Source of the DNA: Typha latifolia
Lineage: Eukaryota; Streptophyta; Magnoliopsida; Poales; Typhaceae
Length of the DNA stretch: 64,000 nucleotides
Assembly: GCA_019914945.1 (NCBI GenBank)
Contig: CM034107.1
Location: 2,542,001-2,606,000, forward strand
Direction of reading: 5' to 3'
Notes under the pieces: generated by a model
What the model was told of the DNA's origin: nothing
The model's database searches: none
Seen by the model: only the letters and a program-made list of their open reading frames with translations
In this document: positions 59,073-64,000 of the stretch, piece after piece
Layout: each line of letters starts with the position of its first letter
How positions within the stretch are numbered: the first letter of the stretch is position 1
Made by a program: the position numbers and the translations under genes

Positions 59073-59084
59073 GAGACAGAGGAG

Positions 59085-59156
59085 AGGTCCCACCGAGATT
59101 TGAACTCGGGTTACTGGATTCAGAGTCCAATGTCCTAACCACTAGACCATGGGACC
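59085..59156 (-). tRNA. trnQ-CUG: tRNA-Gln (anticodon CUG)
   Basis: 72 nt on the minus strand folding as a full cloverleaf. Acceptor GGTCCCA pairs with TGGGACC, and the discriminator is U. The D-arm holds the A box (TGGTCTAGTGGTTAGGA). The anticodon stem TTGGA/TCCAG encloses CTCTGAA, anticodon CTG (reads CAG). The T-arm holds the B box (GAGTTCAAATC). No intron and no encoded CCA, as in nuclear genes. Compared with the common plant tRNA-Gln (GGTTCCA/TGGAACC, from memory) the acceptor has a compensated pair change, so it looks functional. Confidence 0.95.
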
Positions 59157-59224
59157 ATTTGTTGGAAAATTTTCAAAGTAATAATTTTCTTTTAATAAAT
59201 CAACCATTACATAGAGTCATTTCT

Positions 59225-60849
<1,625 letters not shown>

Positions 60850-60923
60850 CAGGCTAATGGCAGAAGAGGCTAAAAAAGAAATAATTGATTCTTCTTGTAT
60901 GAAATATGGAGAAGAGTTGGATG

Positions 60924-60945
60924 ATATATATATATATATATATAT
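60924..60945 (-). promoter_or_regulatory. (TA)11 tract acting as the TATA region of the XCP gene
   Basis: A perfect TA run 75-96 bp upstream of the XCP start codon is the only TATA-like sequence at a suitable distance. Confidence 0.5.
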
Positions 60946-61373
60946 GTTCTTACACCTCTGTTGCTTGCAAGCAATGTTCCTTGAATTGTTTGCTTCTGTC
61001 TTCAAGGACAACAAGGCTTCAAGTTTGGTTCAACCAAAAGGTTTACTCTCAAGCAACATGGGCACATATAATTAAGAGATGTCACCATAACAAGGAACAA
61101 AATCTAGAACAATCATGACTGTGTTAATTAATTTAGCAGTATTCTTTGTACTGTGTGGGGCTAGATTTAGTCCTTCCTGCCTCAAGAAGTATAGGTGAAG
61201 TAATCTTATTCCAATCATGCACTATTATAAGTCTGGCAAATAGACAAGGAAAAAGAAAGGAGGAAAATTCCTGCAATATATTGGAGATGCAAATGAACTT
61301 CAATCTCTGCTTCATCCATACAAGTAACAAGTCATGCTAAACAACATGATGTAAGTAATCAATTATTCTCTCT

Positions 61374-61778
61374 TCACAACCTTAGAGTGAGATCTACTCC
61401 ACCAGTTGCTAAGGTCAGCTCCAGATTGACAGACTCAGTATCTTCCATCTGCATGTTGACATGTCTCAATGCCGATGTCTCGGATTTCGCAGTCTTACCT
61501 TCAGAGAACAAGAGAGGAGCAGGTGAAGTTGGTGCCTTAGCTTCAATTGCACTAGCCACATGCTTCCTTCTAATCTCTTCCATCTCCTTCCTGTGTGCAG
61601 TCTGGTGACCACCTAATGCCTGCAAGCTTGTGAAGGATTTTGTACAGTGCGAGCATACATGGCCTGCAGCATAAGCCCTCTGCGGCTCACTTGGTCCATG
61701 ACCAAGCCTGAGTTCCGCATCAAGGGAGGGGACATAGCCATGGCTATTAGAACTCGAGAAGCGACTCGTATCGTTCAT
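61374..61778 (-). CDS. Single C2H2 zinc finger transcription repressor with two EAR motifs
   Basis: Intronless, 134 aa, nuclear. One plant-type finger: Cys42, Cys45, His58, His62 with the plant-specific QALGGH inside (SLQALGGHQTAHR), followed by a basic segment (KEMEEIRRKH). Two LxLxL EAR repression motifs near the end: LELTL (119-123) and the terminal DLTLRL (129-134), which recruit TOPLESS-type corepressors in this class. Resembles the small SUPERMAN/KNUCKLES-like and ZFP-type proteins; I cannot name an ortholog. The start is the first ATG. It lies divergent-free between XCP and citrate synthase, all on the minus strand. Confidence 0.88.
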   Translation of the reverse strand: MNDTSRFSSSNSHGYVPSLDAELRLGHGPSEPQRAYAAGHVCSHCTKSFTSLQALGGHQTAHRKEMEEIRRKHVASAIEAKAPTSPAPLLFSEGKTAKSETSALRHVNMQMEDTESVNLELTLATGGVDLTLRL

Positions 61779-63133
61779 TGCAACGTAGAAATCCTGCTAA
61801 AAGAACGAAGAACAATCGATGGATGGCTTGTGAAAGATGTAGAAGAGTGATGTAAATATAGGAGTAGCAATGGAGGTGGATTTGTCGTTCATGCATGCTT
61901 TGAGGTGAGACTGTATCTTTTTGAGGTTCCCTTCATGTATGGTTCGGTAGCTTTAATGGAAGCTAGGCTCGGTTCATTGTTAAAAATCTAAGCTCAATAA
62001 ACCACTAAATCAAGGAACGGATAACAATAAGGGAAAAGAACGAGGTCACTGATATGGTGAGTCAATTCTTTCTGTTGGAGATCACAGCGGCATATTTTTT
62101 GGGATCATGGTCCAAGAAATTCAGTGCAACTTTTTTTGCATGAACCACCCAAATCTATAGCATTTATCTAGACTTCCTAAGTGAGATGATTTTGCAAAAT
62201 CAAATTGTTACTAATCCAACAGTGTTTATATATATATTTTTTACCCTCGATAGCCCGCATATCTTTATACTTTGTATTTTGATTAAATAAAAAAAAATCG
62301 CAACACGTCGCTACTTCTATGTTTCTTTTGTCGTCGTTATGTCAGAGCTGCACTTGCGAAGCAGAGCAGCTGACTTTAACATGAAAGTTGATGAAAGTAG
62401 AAAGTCATTCGTGCAGACATAATCTATTCCAAAACTTTGGCCGAGACAAGTGTCTTCTCTTGCTTTAGTGATTAAATTTCCATCTCATTGCTTTGGATTC
62501 AACAAACTTAGATGTTAAAAAACGCAACCAGTCATTTAACTGATGATTCAAACTGAGGAAGATTGATATGAAAGAATTCCCACAGCTGGATTCCTAGCAA
62601 CATTGGACAATGAGAGAGCTGCTTAGTGCTACAGTTAATCCTCCAGCCATGGAAGATCTATAAATCCTGCTACTAACCATTCCCTGAAGAAGAGAACAAA
62701 GAAGAAAGAACAGAGCAACTACAAAATCAAAATGTGCGACTTGCTTCTTCTATGCTATCACCCTGTTTATATTTCTTCCACCTAATGAATAACATCTCCA
62801 GAAAGAATATGAAGCATGGTTAAGATCTTAAAAATATTTAACTTAACCAAGAAAGTAAAGAAAGGGATTCCGAAGCAAAAGGAAATGTGATGAATATAAC
62901 AAATTGAATTAAAATGCCACCTGAGGGCCCATTGACCATAATCAACTCCGCATGATCAATTCAATTATATATGCAGTGTCAAAAATTTCTACTGGTAGAA
63001 AGGAGCATACCGCTCCAGTTATTTTCCCGCCATAACAACAAACTCTATGGCTCAACTATTTTGCCTTCGTATTCTTTTATTGTATGGCAGAATCATCCTA
63101 TACCGTAGTCAAGAATTGATGATACATGTCAAC
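61779..63133. other. Upstream region of the zinc finger gene and 3' region of citrate synthase
   Basis: Contains the presumed promoter of the C2H2 gene and, beyond about 62900, the 3' UTR of citrate synthase. Short open frames have no protein signature. Confidence 0.45.
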
Positions 63134-63806
63134 TCAAGCAGCTTTTTTGCAGTAGTTTTCAAGCCATTCCATGGTCACACTCTTTGGTCTTTCAAGCGCC
63201 AAACCAAGAGCTCGGTCCCATACAAGCTGCATCACAAAGAGTAGTTTAGAATGAACTCACCTAAGAAATAAAAGAAACACCTGAAAATGCTGAAGAGATG
63301 TAGGAAGACAATACCTGGGAGCCTATCCCTATGCTTCTCGAGACACCAAAGAGTACAGTGTAATACCTGCGCATAGAAAGTTTTGATTGAATATTATTTA
63401 ACTATCTAAGCTATGTTAGTTTTAGGATGAATCATGCTACACCGAGTACTGTTTTAAGGGCAATATGTCCCTAATCAAGGTTATGAAACGAGCATTCCAG
63501 TTAGTTAGAAGGCCAGAGAAAGATGGAGGTCATGCGGAAGTATGAAGCCAATCAATAACTGGATTTCTTTTGGACTGTGTAACATTCAAGTATATCCAGT
63601 CAATAAAGAAGGCACGATCCTGCTTCTTGACTGCTCCAACTGTATCATCATTACTACTAGATACTTGAAGTACTGCTTTGGCAGGGGGAAAAAAGTTTTC
63701 CTTAAAACATTGCCGCAAAGTTGAAAGCCTACCTTGCTTCAGATAAACCAAAATAATTCAGGAGAACTCCACTATGAGCATCAACGTTGGGCCATGGGTT
63801 CTTAAC
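63134..63806 (-). CDS. CS: Citrate synthase, mitochondrial type; 3' exons only (gene continues beyond window)
   Basis: TCA cycle enzyme condensing oxaloacetate and acetyl-CoA. Three terminal exons on the minus strand: 63806-63733, 63366-63315, 63226-63134, in phase (AG|G TAT; CAG|CTT). They encode [20 protein letters not shown], [17 protein letters not shown] and [16 protein letters not shown] ... ending CKKAA. The Asp in NVDAHSG corresponds to the catalytic Asp375 of the pig heart enzyme. This C-terminal sequence matches plant mitochondrial rather than peroxisomal citrate synthases. 63807-64000 looks like intron, with upstream exons outside the window. Confidence 0.93.
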
Positions 63807-64000
63807 CTGCAAGTATCCCAACGTACCAGCATTATTTCTGAACTTAAATTAGAAAGAGTAAATGCATGAACTCTTAAATCAAGCGATCCTAGAAGACATC
63901 ATCAATGTTTAAGATAAAAAATATGATAAGAAGCAAAAGGGATTCAACTATTTGTTGAACACACCAACTGTTCAAGCTCAGCTTGATAGCTGATAATGAT

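Overview
This window is nuclear DNA from a flowering plant. Protein-coding genes are split by many AT-rich GT-AG introns, and the products are plant-specific (plant PFP alpha subunit, CSLD, xylem-type papain, polygalacturonase, plant C2H2/EAR repressor). Exons range from strongly GC3-rich (CSLD) to AT-rich (RRN3, MORC-like). Together with the transposon content this fits a non-grass monocot or similar angiosperm, but the species cannot be fixed from sequence alone.

Layout, left to right. (1) 1-8842, minus: PFP alpha subunit, 19 exons visible, last codons cut by the window edge; intron 14 holds a 1.99 kb solo LTR. (2) 8843-17570: gene-poor, with a LINE RNase-H relic, a ~1 kb segment bracketed by a direct repeat, and a decayed unknown gene interrupted by a hAT-type element. 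(3) 17634-18689, plus: secreted glycine-rich protein. (4) 20247-24790, plus: cellulose synthase-like D of the CSLD5 clade, 7 exons, 1139 aa. (5) 26643-39259, plus: MORC-like GHKL ATPase with CW zinc finger, 17 exons, 800 aa; a MULE sits in intron 7 and a MITE in intron 14. (6) 41043-49670, minus: RRN3/TIF-IA, 15 exons, 630 aa, convergent with the MORC-like gene; its introns hold a SINE, a group II intron domain V fragment and a tandem duplication. (7) 53289-54525, plus: small alpha-crystallin (HSP20-like) protein behind a (CATA)n/TATA promoter. (8) 56474-58500, plus: GH28 polygalacturonase, 6 exons. (9) 59085-59156, minus: tRNA-Gln(CUG). (10) 59225-60849, minus: XCP-type papain protease, 4 exons. 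(11) 61374-61778, minus: single C2H2 finger protein with two EAR motifs. (12) 63134-63806 and beyond, minus: last exons of mitochondrial-type citrate synthase.

The exon models for the multi-exon genes were built by hand. Splice phases close in every complete model (total CDS lengths divisible by three), which is the main support for the joins; single-base errors in my coordinates remain possible. There is no operon-like organisation. Several genes share themes (cell wall: GRP, CSLD5, polygalacturonase, xylem protease; chromatin: MORC-like, possibly the alpha-crystallin protein), but nothing here shows they work as a unit. I found no convincing unknown multi-gene system. The most interesting items are the group II domain V fragment inside RRN3, the MULE with a GC-rich passenger inside the MORC-like gene, the decayed unknown gene at 14.8-16.6 kb, and the unassigned N-terminal region of the MORC-like protein.
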